Shown here piece by piece: positions 1 to 8,974 of a stretch of 64,000 bases of DNA; the first letter of the stretch is position 1; the number at the start of each line of letters is the position of its first letter. Location of the stretch: NCBI GenBank assembly GCA_034429745.1, contig DAOUFY010000005.1, forward strand, positions 1 to 64,000, in the 5' to 3' direction. The notes beneath the pieces were generated by a model, which was not told where the DNA came from, searched no databases, and saw only the letters and a program-made list of their open reading frames with translations. The DNA comes from JBAXBF01 sp034429745 (GTDB taxonomy: Bacteria; Chloroflexota; Anaerolineae; Anaerolineales; DRKV01). The position numbers and the translations under genes were made by a program.

Positions 1-868
1 CTAAATCTCTAGCAGTAACAAATTCAACATCCAACATTTTAAGTCCATCAATAAGTTTTGCTAATTCACTCAAAGCTATATCACCACAATTTTCTGTAAT
101 AAAATCAGCGGGAATAACTGTTGCTTCACCAAAAGTATAACTCTTCTCCATAGGCCAAAATTCCCAAGGATGAATATAATAAGTTAATACTGGTGGTACA
201 CCTTTCACTATACAAAAATCAATAAATGATTTACTCCTTTCCAGCAGATACAATCCTCCTTTGGTTCGAAAAAGAGGCCATTGATCGCGATCGCGTTCCA
301 GTCCTGGATCATTGCTCTTCATAGTCATATCAGCAAAGTTAGGTACCTCAAGAATTGTACTATCGCCTTTTTTAGTCCAATCAGTACGTGAAGGATGGTA
401 TGGTGCGAACTGCTCACGGTAGAAATACATTGGATAACTTACATCACATGTGAAGCCAAGTTCTTCGAGCGCATTAACGACTGTTGTAGAACCCCACAAC
501 CGTGGACATCGAAAAGAAGTTACTGTTACTCCTGCGACATCTTCAACCCAATTTTTACAGATTTCGATTCGAGGTTTCACTTCAAAAGGCAATAATGGTT
601 TTATGCCAGGTATTGGAAACAGTTCATCGCCTAGTGTTTCATGATATAATGAATGACACCCAATTTCATGGCCCTTGTCAACCACTAACTTTACGATCTC
701 AGGGTTACTTACAGCACAGTCCCCTGTAAAGAAAAAAGTACCCTTAACTCCTTTTTGATCAAACAGCTGTAACAGACATGGTGTTCCATGTTTTGTTCCT
801 TCATAAAACGGAGTAAAACTACCTACATCCGTTTCCATATCAACACCAAATAAAACATATATTGTCAC
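1..868 (-). CDS. Polysaccharide deacetylase (NodB fold), 3' end outside window
   Basis: The gene starts at a GTG (868) with a good AGGAGGG ribosome binding site at about 873-880 and stays open to base 1, so the C-terminus is missing. The first 289 codons read as a NodB-type carbohydrate esterase: an FGVDMETD stretch near the N-terminus supplies the catalytic/metal Asp, HSLYHE supplies the two metal His (HSxxH), and FRCPRLWG is the RxPx loop of motif 3. Such enzymes remove N- or O-acetyl groups from polysaccharides. It is the last visible gene of the minus-strand sugar locus, 168 bases behind the creatinase-like gene, so it may deacetylate the imported glycan. No signal peptide is visible, so it is probably cytoplasmic. 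An in-frame ATG lies at 883 but has no ribosome binding site. Confidence 0.85.
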   Translation of the reverse strand, partial: MTIYVLFGVDMETDVGSFTPFYEGTKHGTPCLLQLFDQKGVKGTFFFTGDCAVSNPEIVKLVVDKGHEIGCHSLYHETLGDELFPIPGIKPLLPFEVKPRIEICKNWVEDVAGVTVTSFRCPRLWGSTTVVNALEELGFTCDVSYPMYFYREQFAPYHPSRTDWTKKGDSTILEVPNFADMTMKSNDPGLERDRDQWPLFRTKGGLYLLERSKSFIDFCIVKGVPPVLTYYIHPWEFWPMEKSYTFGEATVIPADFITENCGDIALSELAKLIDGLKMLDVEFVTARDL

Positions 869-1036
869 TAAATCCCTCCTCATAAATATTCCCTAAACAT
901 ATGTTCTATATTATTTCATAACGCTCCGGAATCAATAAAAAATGATTATTTTCAACTATCCTTTTTTTATACTGCCACCTTAAATTAGTCCTAAAATAAT
1001 AATTATCATTCTCCTTTATATAAATATACTATTACT

Positions 1037-2209
1037 TCAAACATCCAATTCATACAATGTGCCAATTTCAGGACTAAGCAAATCACACCCATTTTCTGTA
1101 ATCACAATACCTTTTTCCCAACGCACACCGAAAGTATCTGTGGCTATAAAGGTGTCAATTTGGAAGCACATATTTGGTTTGAATTGATAGTTAGATGTTG
1201 TCTCCACCCAAGGAGCTTCAACCTCAATAAGGCCAGTACCATGCATTGGTCCGTAAACGTAATTTGCAGCATATCCTTTTTCTTGATAAAGGTTATAAAA
1301 CCGTTTTGCAATATCAGCAGCAATGACACCGGCTTTAAGTTGTTGTTGGGTCCAGAAATGAGCTTCCCTTCCAAAGAGAACAATATCACGTCTTTTCCCT
1401 TCCAACTTTCCTAAAATAATGGGGTAGCCAATAGAAGCAGAATATCCATCTACTTTTGCCGATAAGTTTAATTGAACAATATCTCCTTTATTAAATTTTC
1501 TATAACTAGAACGCGATATGGCATGACGTGTTGATGCTTCTGAGAATATGTACATTGGCAACCCTTCATACTCAGCTCCTTCTTCATATATGACACGTTG
1601 AGCAACACCTACCATTTGCAATTCGGTCATACCTGGTTTAATTTCTCGTATTACTTGTTGAGTAGCTGCCTCAGCAATTCGATATCCTTCTCGCAAGCAT
1701 GCAATTTCAGATTCTGATTTTATTGAACGAAGCTCAACCATTATAGAGTCCGAACGGATAATTTCAGCTTCAGGAAAGGCTGAACGAATGCCTTCCATTT
1801 GCACCAAATTGGTATCTAACCAGCTTGCTACACCAATACGTAATTTTTTTCCATTTACACCAATAGCATTAAATACGTCATTAAATGTTTCGGCTTTAAG
1901 TTCTGGATAAAGAGGATCTGCGCTTTCACGATATTCTTTCAATACAAAAACCTTTTCGATCTTTGAACGATCTACTGCAAACTCACGACTCTCAGGCCCA
2001 ACCATAAGTGCAGCCTCACCGTTCGCACTAATTGCAACCCCACAGCGTTCGAAAAGGGGCCAAAACCCAGAAAAATATCTTGTATTTGCATAATCAGCTT
2101 CATTGCCATTGACAATGATTGCATCAAGTTTTTCTCTCTGTAAAATTGATGCGGTTTTTTCTATTCTTTTCTTATATTCTTCATCAGGTATATATACTTT
2201 TCCGTGCAT
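1037..2209 (-). CDS. Creatinase/M24-fold protein with degenerate metal site
   Basis: A 390-residue pita-bread (peptidase M24) protein: an N-terminal creatinase-N domain (about 1-150) followed by the catalytic-fold domain (about 160-385). In M24 aminopeptidases five ligands (D, D, H, E, E) bind two metals. Here the first Asp position reads QLNLSAK and the second GYSASIGY, and the first Glu position reads FQIDTF, while the His (GPMHGTG) and last Glu (RWEKG) remain. This resembles metal-free creatinase more than Xaa-Pro aminopeptidase, so a hydrolase of a small C-N substrate is possible. It lies 36 bases after the mutarotase-like gene and is part of the same unit. The specific substrate is unknown and calling it pepP would be misleading. 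Confidence 0.8.
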   Translation of the reverse strand: MHGKVYIPDEEYKKRIEKTASILQREKLDAIIVNGNEADYANTRYFSGFWPLFERCGVAISANGEAALMVGPESREFAVDRSKIEKVFVLKEYRESADPLYPELKAETFNDVFNAIGVNGKKLRIGVASWLDTNLVQMEGIRSAFPEAEIIRSDSIMVELRSIKSESEIACLREGYRIAEAATQQVIREIKPGMTELQMVGVAQRVIYEEGAEYEGLPMYIFSEASTRHAISRSSYRKFNKGDIVQLNLSAKVDGYSASIGYPIILGKLEGKRRDIVLFGREAHFWTQQQLKAGVIAADIAKRFYNLYQEKGYAANYVYGPMHGTGLIEVEAPWVETTSNYQFKPNMCFQIDTFIATDTFGVRWEKGIVITENGCDLLSPEIGTLYELDV

Positions 2210-2245
2210 AGTTATTTTCCTTTTTTCAATGTAGGCATAATTAAT

Positions 2246-2560
2246 TTATTCACTATGGAAAATCTCTTCCATATCTGAATAGTAAATTCCTTGTTCGTGT
2301 GTAGCGAAGCATGGCTTTGTGTATGTCCACCATTGCTGCGTGATGGGATCAGCTTCCATCCGCTTTATGTCAGCGTCATAATCATTACCAATGTATTCAA
2401 AGTAAGCAAATAAATCCCCTCCTTTCAAAAATATTGAGTAATTTTGAATATGGCAACTTTTTATTACTTCTAGCACCTTAGGCCATACGTCTTTATGAAG
2501 ATTTTTATATTCTTCGATACACTCCGGCTTAAGTACTGCATGTTGTCCAAATCTTTTCAT
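2246..2560 (-). CDS. rhaM: L-rhamnose mutarotase family protein
   Basis: A 104-residue single-domain protein that matches the RhaM family in length and in landmarks: KRFGQHAVLKPE at the start, EEYKNLHKDVWPKV, a NYSIFLKGGDLFAYFEY core and a QQWWTYTKPC Trp-Trp segment. RhaM interconverts the alpha and beta anomers of L-rhamnose. It is cytoplasmic and works on the free sugar. Six bases separate it from the ASRT-like gene, so the two are co-translated. Its presence in an ABC sugar-uptake locus suggests that a deoxysugar such as L-rhamnose or a relative is released inside the cell. No other rhamnose catabolic gene (rhaA, rhaB, rhaD) is in the window, so the exact sugar is not established. Confidence 0.85.
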   Translation of the reverse strand: MKRFGQHAVLKPECIEEYKNLHKDVWPKVLEVIKSCHIQNYSIFLKGGDLFAYFEYIGNDYDADIKRMEADPITQQWWTYTKPCFATHEQGIYYSDMEEIFHSE

Positions 2561-2566
2561 TGCTAA

Positions 2567-2947
2567 TTATTCCTCTCCTGAAAATCCCATAGTTGTATAA
2601 TATGCAAGATTTACTTGTCTTGTGTCTAGGCGGCCATATTGCACAATAACTGGCACATCACTTTCGATTTTTACAGCATATTGTTTTCCCACAGGTAAAA
2701 CATATTCCCCAAAGTGATCAGAGTTATGGGTTTGAAAACATTTAACACGTTCGGATGGTACAGTTAACCGAATACTGCGAATAGGTTCGCGATCCTCAAA
2801 ATATATAGTAAATAATAAATGTGCATCATGTTTGTTTGGATTTAATACAATAAAGGACTCATGCCCAATTAAATCGCTATCACCTAACGGAGGACGATCT
2901 CCATCTGGAAAAAACCACTTTTGCTTTCCATCCATTTCATTCTTCAT
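2567..2947 (-). CDS. ASRT-family protein (sensory rhodopsin transducer fold)
   Basis: This 126-residue protein matches the Anabaena sensory rhodopsin transducer family (PF07100): KWFFPDGDRPP near the start, GHESFIVLNPN, LFTIYFEDREP, TVPSERVKCF and VPVIVQYGRLDTRQVNLAYYTT near the end. Family members are all-beta tetramers. The founding member binds a cyanobacterial rhodopsin, but most homologues sit in sugar transport or catabolism operons without any rhodopsin, and a carbohydrate-binding role has been discussed. No rhodopsin gene is present here. The gene lies between the permease gene (69 bases upstream) and the mutarotase-like gene (6 bases downstream), consistent with a sugar-linked job. 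Its function is unknown. Confidence 0.85.
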   Translation of the reverse strand: MKNEMDGKQKWFFPDGDRPPLGDSDLIGHESFIVLNPNKHDAHLLFTIYFEDREPIRSIRLTVPSERVKCFQTHNSDHFGEYVLPVGKQYAVKIESDVPVIVQYGRLDTRQVNLAYYTTMGFSGEE

Positions 2948-3016
2948 TGCCTTATTATCTCCATAAAAGGTTTACAATTTGCAAGTATTAATTTTCGATA
3001 CCTCTTAATCCAATTA

Positions 3017-3991
3017 TCATTCTCGTTTTGAATTAACATCAATTAAGACAACAATTAATAAAATAATACCCTTTACCACCCATTGCCAATACGTATTAAT
3101 ACTCATAAGAACCATCATATTGCTAATAACCTGAAGAAAAAGAGCTGCAATTACTACTCCTATAACACTACCTCTTCCCCCTGAAAGCGAAGTTCCTCCT
3201 AAAACAACTATCGTCATAATGTCAAACAACAGATTTTCACCCAACATTACATTTCCAGACAAGGTTCTTGAGGTTAGGCCCAGAGCACCAATTGCAGTCA
3301 ATACTGCACAAAGCACAAACGCAAAAATACCGACAAAATCTACATTAATTCCTGACAATCTGCTAGCTTCAATATTTCCTCCAACTGCATAAAAAGATCT
3401 TCCTAAAGACGTATGTTGGGTAACAATATATAGCACAAAAGAAATTATTGTCATTAATACAATAGGGAAAGGAATAACTCCAAGATAGCCTGCACCAAGA
3501 AAATTGAATGATTCAGGGAGTCCAGGAATAGGCAATCCTCCCGAATAAATAAAATATATCCCTTTTATTATTGTCATCGTAACCAAAGTCCCGATAAAGG
3601 CTGGCATTTTTCCATAAACAACGAGAATTCCATTAAAAAATCCAACGACTATCGCCATCAACATAACCAAAGCGATAGCTACCCATACGGGATACCCTAA
3701 AGTAACCGCAAAACCTGCAAAGAATATTGAAACCATACCAATAATAGCTGAAATTGACATATCCATTCCACCAGTTAACACTACAAAAAATTGCCCTAGT
3801 GAAATGATGGCGATAAAAGATGCTTGACGCAATACATTCAATATATTGGCTGGAGTTCTAAAAGTAGCATTTGTAGCCATAAATATGATCACTATTCCTA
3901 TAAAAAGAAGCAACAACATCCATTCTTGTAAAAAAGCTTTACCACTAATAAAACGTCTTGTCTTGATTATGAAATCGTCATTCTGTTGCAT
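3017..3991 (-). CDS. RbsC-type sugar ABC transporter permease
   Basis: A 324-residue very hydrophobic protein of the BPD_transp_2 (ribose/xylose/galactose) permease family, with roughly eight to ten membrane segments from residue 25 to the end. Family landmarks are FFVVLTGGMDMSIS in the first third and GGTSLSGGRGSVIG at about residues 262-275. It forms the membrane channel for the sugar captured by the binding lipoprotein (7772-8857) and works with the duplicated ATPase. Its start overlaps the 3' end of the ATPase gene by 14 bases, which implies translational coupling. The family identification is firm but the sugar is not known from sequence. Confidence 0.92.
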   Translation of the reverse strand: MQQNDDFIIKTRRFISGKAFLQEWMLLLLFIGIVIIFMATNATFRTPANILNVLRQASFIAIISLGQFFVVLTGGMDMSISAIIGMVSIFFAGFAVTLGYPVWVAIALVMLMAIVVGFFNGILVVYGKMPAFIGTLVTMTIIKGIYFIYSGGLPIPGLPESFNFLGAGYLGVIPFPIVLMTIISFVLYIVTQHTSLGRSFYAVGGNIEASRLSGINVDFVGIFAFVLCAVLTAIGALGLTSRTLSGNVMLGENLLFDIMTIVVLGGTSLSGGRGSVIGVVIAALFLQVISNMMVLMSINTYWQWVVKGIILLIVVLIDVNSKRE

Positions 3992-5495
3992 TTTTATTCA
4001 CTCCCAATAAACTATGAATGATAACATCTTGGGTTTTTCTCTCACCCTCAACTACATCCATAATAGCTCCTTCAAACATTATATATACTCTATTACACAA
4101 GCCAATCAGCTCCTCAAGTTCTGGCGAGACTAGCACAACTGCTTTACCTTGCTTAGTTAATTCATTAATCAATTTATAAATTTCAAATTTAGCCCCAACA
4201 TCAATGCCACGTGTTGGTTCATCCATGAGCAATATATCAGAATTCCTCAACATCCACTTCGCAATCACAATTTTTTGCTGATTTCCTCCAGATAGCTTTT
4301 TAACACTTTGCCATAGAGAATGATAATTTAAATTCATTCTTTTGTTGACTTCATATGCTGCTTTTGACTCCTCTTTATGGTCTTGAAATAATTTCCATTT
4401 TTTAAATCGAGACATCGACGGTAGTACCGTATTGTCCTTTATATCAAATAACATATTTAAACCAAGTGTTCTGCGCTCATCTGGAATAAAACCAAGACCT
4501 AATTTCACCGCTTGCTGAGGGCTCCTTATTGCTACTTCCTTCCCCTTAATAAAAATTTTCCCTCTAGTGACCTTTTGATTTCCAAATATGGCATGGAGGA
4601 GTTCTGTTTTATAAGCACCTACTAATCCCGCAATACCGACAACTTCACCTCTTCTTACTTTTATATTGATATCTCGAAATGTATTTTGCCCAGTCAGTCC
4701 CTGAACTTCTAATAGTACTTCACCGAAATTTTGGTTTATTGGTAAATATACTTGCTTTAATTCGCGGCCAATGATCATTTTAATAAGTTGTGGTTTATCA
4801 ATATCTTTTACATAACCACTATTAATATGCCTGCCATCACATAGTACTGTATATGTATCGCAACAATCGATCACTTCATCCAATCTATGCGAAATGTATA
4901 TAATGCCCATTCCCCTTTCTTTAAGTATTTTGATAATACGAAATATATTTTCTATATCTTTCTCCTGAAGGACTGCTGTTAGTTCATCAAGTATCAAAAC
5001 CTTGGATTCATTAAGTACTGCCTTTGCAAGCTGAATAATTTGCCGCTCTGCCGTTCTCAATTGCTTTACAGGCACATTAAGATTCACATCGCACTGCAAA
5101 AAGTTCATGAGTTCATGAACTCTTTTCCGCATAGCTTTCCAATCTATAAACGGACCTTTGGTTAAGTATTTACCTATGAAAATATTTTCCAATCCTGTCA
5201 TATCGCTCATCAAATGAAATTCTTGGTGAACAATGGCTACACCACGTGCTTGTATTTCCTTTATTGCATTAGAACTATACTTTATTAGTTCTCCATTTAT
5301 GTATAACTCACCGCTCGTCATTTGATATTCACCAGTAATGCACTTGACTAAAGTTGATTTTCCTGCGCCGTTTTCTCCTACTAATCCATGGCATTCACCT
5401 GGAAGCAGGGTAAAATTCACTTTGTTAAGTGCTTTTACTCCAGGAAATTCCATAATGCAATCTTTTACCTCAACCAAAGGTCGCTCTTCATCCAT
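3978..5495 (-). CDS. RbsA-type sugar ABC transporter ATPase, duplicated domains
   Basis: Two tandem ABC domains fused in one chain of 505 residues, the normal form for ribose-type importers. The first domain has an intact Walker A (GENGAGKST, about residue 40). Its signature loop is altered (QLRTAERQ), as usual in this family. The second domain has a degenerate Walker A (GLVGAYKTE) but a perfect signature LSGGNQQK and Walker B LLMDEPTRGID. I start it at the ATG at 5495, which has AGAGG 6 bases upstream. A TTG at 5513 would add six residues but lacks support. It overlaps the permease gene. It energises import of the glycan or sugar captured by the binding protein. Confidence 0.92.
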   Translation of the reverse strand: MDEERPLVEVKDCIMEFPGVKALNKVNFTLLPGECHGLVGENGAGKSTLVKCITGEYQMTSGELYINGELIKYSSNAIKEIQARGVAIVHQEFHLMSDMTGLENIFIGKYLTKGPFIDWKAMRKRVHELMNFLQCDVNLNVPVKQLRTAERQIIQLAKAVLNESKVLILDELTAVLQEKDIENIFRIIKILKERGMGIIYISHRLDEVIDCCDTYTVLCDGRHINSGYVKDIDKPQLIKMIIGRELKQVYLPINQNFGEVLLEVQGLTGQNTFRDINIKVRRGEVVGIAGLVGAYKTELLHAIFGNQKVTRGKIFIKGKEVAIRSPQQAVKLGLGFIPDERRTLGLNMLFDIKDNTVLPSMSRFKKWKLFQDHKEESKAAYEVNKRMNLNYHSLWQSVKKLSGGNQQKIVIAKWMLRNSDILLMDEPTRGIDVGAKFEIYKLINELTKQGKAVVLVSPELEELIGLCNRVYIMFEGAIMDVVEGERKTQDVIIHSLLGVNKNATE

Positions 5496-5554
5496 CTTAA
5501 TCCTCTTATACAATTATCTTTTCATCACTCATTATCTCTTTGATGATCATACTT

Positions 5555-7660
5555 CTATAACCACAACCAACCTAAAGCTTCAATCCCCGAGCAAATAACT
5601 GCATTATCAGGAGCTTCTGGATGGCGAATATTGTGAATTAATCTTTTCATTTCATGATAAGGATACATACAACTTTTTACACCCGTTTGTGATACTGGAT
5701 TTATGTCAAAAAACATTTCTTTAACAATATCAAAATCTTTTTCGTTATACCATAATATTTCATCTAATATTTCATCCTTCTTAATAGGATCTGTTTCCTC
5801 TTCATAACGAAGAGCAGCTAAAACAAGGTCATATATAATCGCGTTACGGCGTTCAGCATTGTGCCATTTGTTAAAATGGGGTAACCATACACGTAATTTT
5901 TCATCGTTATAAGAAATTTCCCTCAATTCATTAATCATCTCCATAAGATGAGGATGGTTTTGCTTTGCTGCAATTATTGCTGGTATATCTTCTTTTGTCA
6001 TTTTATTCTTTTGAAATGGGAATGGCGTTGTATAAAGTGGTATTTGACTTTCATGAATTGTTACTATATTCTTCATCACATAAAGTATTTTGTCAGTCAA
6101 CTCAGCACCAAAGTTCAATTCGCACGCTCTTTTATAGAATTCCTCCATATCCATCATTGAGCCCCATCCATAATTACCATGAGCGAATAAGTGCATAAAA
6201 TAACCATACCACTCAAACATAAAGCCATTAATTCCATGTACCCCCATCTTAACACTACCAATATGCTGCTCGATATCTCTCTCAATGACTTGCGCATTCG
6301 CCTCATCTTTATAACGGATTACATTTGACTCAAATATTCTAAACAGTCTTCCCATAGTAGAAGTAATTGCATTAGATTCTGTATCTCTTGCCCATATTCT
6401 ATGCTTACCAAATGCTTCACACCATTTAGGAAATTCCGTCTCAGGTACATACAAACCAGGAGCCCAAAATAAATTAATATCTTCCGGCATCGACTCTACA
6501 CACTCCCGTAAAAAGGCTGGATCCTTCTCTAAAGGAGGCTGACGGAAGGCTCGAATACCTAACACTATTTTGGGGTTTACCTTGCGAACTGCCTCAGTAA
6601 TTTGATTCAACAACCATATATTAGCTTTATGTTTTGCTTCACCGGGTGTATTTGCTATTGCATGCCATCGTTTCTTACATTCATCGCATTCACAATACCA
6701 AAAACCTTCTTCGCTTTCTTCCAAGGTATAACCATCAAACCCAAGTTCTGCAATATGTACCATACTATCAAGAATATATTGAACAGTACCGGGATAACTT
6801 AAACATAGCGAGTCAAAATCATTTAAGAAAGAACTGGAAGGTGGTGGTTTCATCCGGGCTTCTGGGTGGGCAATAGTATATCCGCCATTATAGGAATTTA
6901 ACCCAACATAAGCAAATATTTTTACTTCTAATTTGTGTGCATACTCAATAAATTTATCCAGGTATGGTTCCTCAAGATTTGGATGGGTATAACGTACAGT
7001 TAACCAGCGAGAGTTCTCAGCATTCCATATTTTGATGGGTATATTTCTAAACACTGTTTCTGGGTATTTTTCAAATTCAAAAGGCCAATACCCATACATC
7101 ACCATATTAAATTGGTTTATTTTATTATCAAGACTTATGTTTAAAAATTCCACCCATTCGTCATAACCCCAAAGTTGGCTATCAAATCCAATTCTTCCAT
7201 AACCTGCATACCAAGAAAAAGTTGGTGCTACAGCGCGTACCGGCAATGAAGGCCAATCAACAATCTCACAACATGGCAACCTATATCCCTCGCCATCTTT
7301 TCTTAATAGTTGCTTAATACTGGTAATACCGTTAATAAACCCTGCTCGGCTTTCATACTTTAAAAGAATTTTATTCTCTGAAATCAAGAGATAATATCCT
7401 TGCGATTTAAACAACGCCTCATTATCCGCTTTTATACCGTCAAGTTCTTTAACAATTTCAATGTTGATATCGTCAGCTTTGTTATTATTTCTAGTGTGAA
7501 AATTTATCTCCTTATAATTCCAGAATCTTATTTTCATTATCTCCAATAAGGAATCAACCTCGGAAACGCCTACTACTTGAGTAATACAAATATTTTTAAA
7601 TATTTTTGTATATACACCGATATCACGAACTATTTTTGGCTCTGGTATTAAATTAATCAT
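5555..7660 (-). CDS. GH20/DUF4838-like glycoside hydrolase, cytoplasmic
   Basis: A 701-residue protein with no signal peptide. Residues about 1-130 look like the alpha/beta domain that precedes the catalytic barrel in GH20 and GH67 enzymes (GYYLLISENKILLKY, then GFINGITSIKQLL). A long TIM-barrel-like region follows, with many aromatic residues and an EESEEGFWYCECDEC segment near residue 313 that could hold the acidic catalytic residues. The C-x-C-x-x-C pattern recalls DUF4838/GH67-like proteins. The last 200 residues are helical. It probably hydrolyses an imported oligosaccharide in the cytoplasm. It lies directly between the binding-protein gene and the ATPase gene. The exact family and linkage specificity cannot be given from sight. 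Confidence 0.65.
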   Translation of the reverse strand: MINLIPEPKIVRDIGVYTKIFKNICITQVVGVSEVDSLLEIMKIRFWNYKEINFHTRNNNKADDINIEIVKELDGIKADNEALFKSQGYYLLISENKILLKYESRAGFINGITSIKQLLRKDGEGYRLPCCEIVDWPSLPVRAVAPTFSWYAGYGRIGFDSQLWGYDEWVEFLNISLDNKINQFNMVMYGYWPFEFEKYPETVFRNIPIKIWNAENSRWLTVRYTHPNLEEPYLDKFIEYAHKLEVKIFAYVGLNSYNGGYTIAHPEARMKPPPSSSFLNDFDSLCLSYPGTVQYILDSMVHIAELGFDGYTLEESEEGFWYCECDECKKRWHAIANTPGEAKHKANIWLLNQITEAVRKVNPKIVLGIRAFRQPPLEKDPAFLRECVESMPEDINLFWAPGLYVPETEFPKWCEAFGKHRIWARDTESNAITSTMGRLFRIFESNVIRYKDEANAQVIERDIEQHIGSVKMGVHGINGFMFEWYGYFMHLFAHGNYGWGSMMDMEEFYKRACELNFGAELTDKILYVMKNIVTIHESQIPLYTTPFPFQKNKMTKEDIPAIIAAKQNHPHLMEMINELREISYNDEKLRVWLPHFNKWHNAERRNAIIYDLVLAALRYEEETDPIKKDEILDEILWYNEKDFDIVKEMFFDINPVSQTGVKSCMYPYHEMKRLIHNIRHPEAPDNAVICSGIEALGWLWL

Positions 7661-7690
7661 TTCTCCCTCCCAAATTTCACGCTGATTCCT

Positions 7691-7719
7691 CCGGGCGAAA
7701 TGACTTTCATTTCGCCCGG
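7691..7719 (-). promoter_or_regulatory. Perfect 13-bp hairpin between binding-protein and hydrolase genes
   Basis: A GC-rich inverted repeat with a 13-base perfect stem (CCGGGCGAAATGA) and a three-base loop lies 52 bases after the stop of the binding-protein gene. On the minus strand no run of T follows it, so it is not a classic intrinsic terminator. Such hairpins commonly protect the upstream binding-protein mRNA or reduce read-through, giving more binding protein than downstream products. Confidence 0.7.
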
Positions 7720-7771
7720 GTTAGTTAAGAATTCAAAATATTAAATCGGTTTCTTCTCACCTGCTATTTAA

Positions 7772-8857
7772 TTAGAGCCAAGTCCAGCTCTTCCAATCAA
7801 ATTCTGCAATATTGGCTGGTGTAATTGCTACCGGTTGAGGCAACTCATATATTAAGGGCACTTTCTGACCCAAGACAAGCACTTTATACATTGCATCAGT
7901 AGCTTGATAACCAAGCACTACTGGATCCTGTAAAACCTCACCTATCCAAGCCGGATTCCCTTTATCAATGTAGGTCAATACCTCTTTCGATCCTGCGATG
8001 CCGATGAATTTTATTTCAGTTCTATTAGCAGCAACAGCAGCGTTATAAGCACCAATCACTTCAGCATCATTATGTCCCGATACTACATCAATAACTGGTT
8101 CTCTCTGTAGAACATTTTCAACTAGACTCTGAGCAGAATCCGCGCTGCCAGCACCAATGTCACCTTCCACAATAATTCGCGCCTTAGGAAAAGCAGCCAA
8201 TACAGTTTCAGAAAATCCATCTACCCTATCTTGAGATACCTTGCCAGAAGTTGGACGGGAAACAAACAGAGCCACAGGATCTTCCTTATTCAATGTTTTC
8301 AAATACTCGACAGCAACTTCTCCAGCTTTTACGCCCAGTGCTTTCATATCGTGCCCAACGAAGGTTGACCATACGATGTCTTCATCACTAGATGGTTGCT
8401 GAGCATAATCACCAATAACAAACGGAATGCCTTGTTTTACATATTGCTTCATTACTGGTATTGCCGAGTTTGGATCAGCAGGGAAAAGGATAATCCCTTT
8501 CGCACCCCATGTAACCAGATTGTCAATGTTATTTAACATTGTTTGAACATCTGATCGAGAATCTTCGAATTGGAATACAAAATTTGCTTCTGGATGATCC
8601 TTTACATATTTCTCACAACCTTCTTTGGCTCCAAGAAACCATGTATAAGCTGTCATTTCCATAATCGAGACACCAATTTTAATTGGTTCCTCTGCTTTCG
8701 GTTGTTCAGCAGCAGGTGCCGCTTCCTTTGCTTTCGGTTGTTCAGCAGCTGGTGCCGCTTCCTCTGCTTTCGGCTGTTCAGCAGCTGGCTGACATGCAGT
8801 AAATAACATGCTAGCCAACACCAAAATTGTCACTAATAACAATAATTTTTTAAACAT
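7772..8857 (-). CDS. Sugar-binding lipoprotein of ABC transporter (RbsB/LacI fold)
   Basis: A 361-residue solute-binding protein. Residues 1-21 form a lipoprotein signal with Cys22 in FTAC, followed by a flexible Ala/Glu/Pro/Lys linker (about 24-58) made of a 12-residue repeat. The mature domain (about 60-361) is a type I periplasmic-binding fold: IKIGVSIMEMTAYTWFLGA at the start, DSRSDVQTMLNNIDNL in the first lobe, GHNDAEVIGAYNA in the second. It captures a sugar outside the membrane for the permease/ATPase encoded downstream. The ribosome binding site AAGGAGATAAAGG precedes the ATG. A stable hairpin behind the gene fits the high expression usual for such proteins. Confidence 0.92.
   Translation of the reverse strand: MFKKLLLLVTILVLASMLFTACQPAAEQPKAEEAAPAAEQPKAKEAAPAAEQPKAEEPIKIGVSIMEMTAYTWFLGAKEGCEKYVKDHPEANFVFQFEDSRSDVQTMLNNIDNLVTWGAKGIILFPADPNSAIPVMKQYVKQGIPFVIGDYAQQPSSDEDIVWSTFVGHDMKALGVKAGEVAVEYLKTLNKEDPVALFVSRPTSGKVSQDRVDGFSETVLAAFPKARIIVEGDIGAGSADSAQSLVENVLQREPVIDVVSGHNDAEVIGAYNAAVAANRTEIKFIGIAGSKEVLTYIDKGNPAWIGEVLQDPVVLGYQATDAMYKVLVLGQKVPLIYELPQPVAITPANIAEFDWKSWTWL
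8687..8794. repeat. Three tandem 36-bp repeats in the lipoprotein linker
   Basis: A 36-base unit occurs three times in a row with few differences. On the minus strand each codes for 12 residues of the type AAPAAEQPKAEE, forming the linker between the lipid anchor and the sugar-binding domain. The copy number may vary between strains by slippage. Confidence 0.85.
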
Positions 8858-8974
8858 CCTTTATCTCCTTAATTCACTCAAATCTTTTTATCTCATTCAA
8901 TCGTTTATAAATTTATTTTTCTTAATTCTATTTGCTAACTTATTCTCCTACTTCAACCTCCTTTCCATTAATAA

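Noticed and set aside
1001..3024. The 13-mer AATTATCATTCTC occurs at 1001-1013 and 3012-3024, suggesting a regulatory repeat.
   Set aside because: Matches of this length are expected by chance in AT-rich DNA of this size, and the second copy overlaps the permease stop codon.
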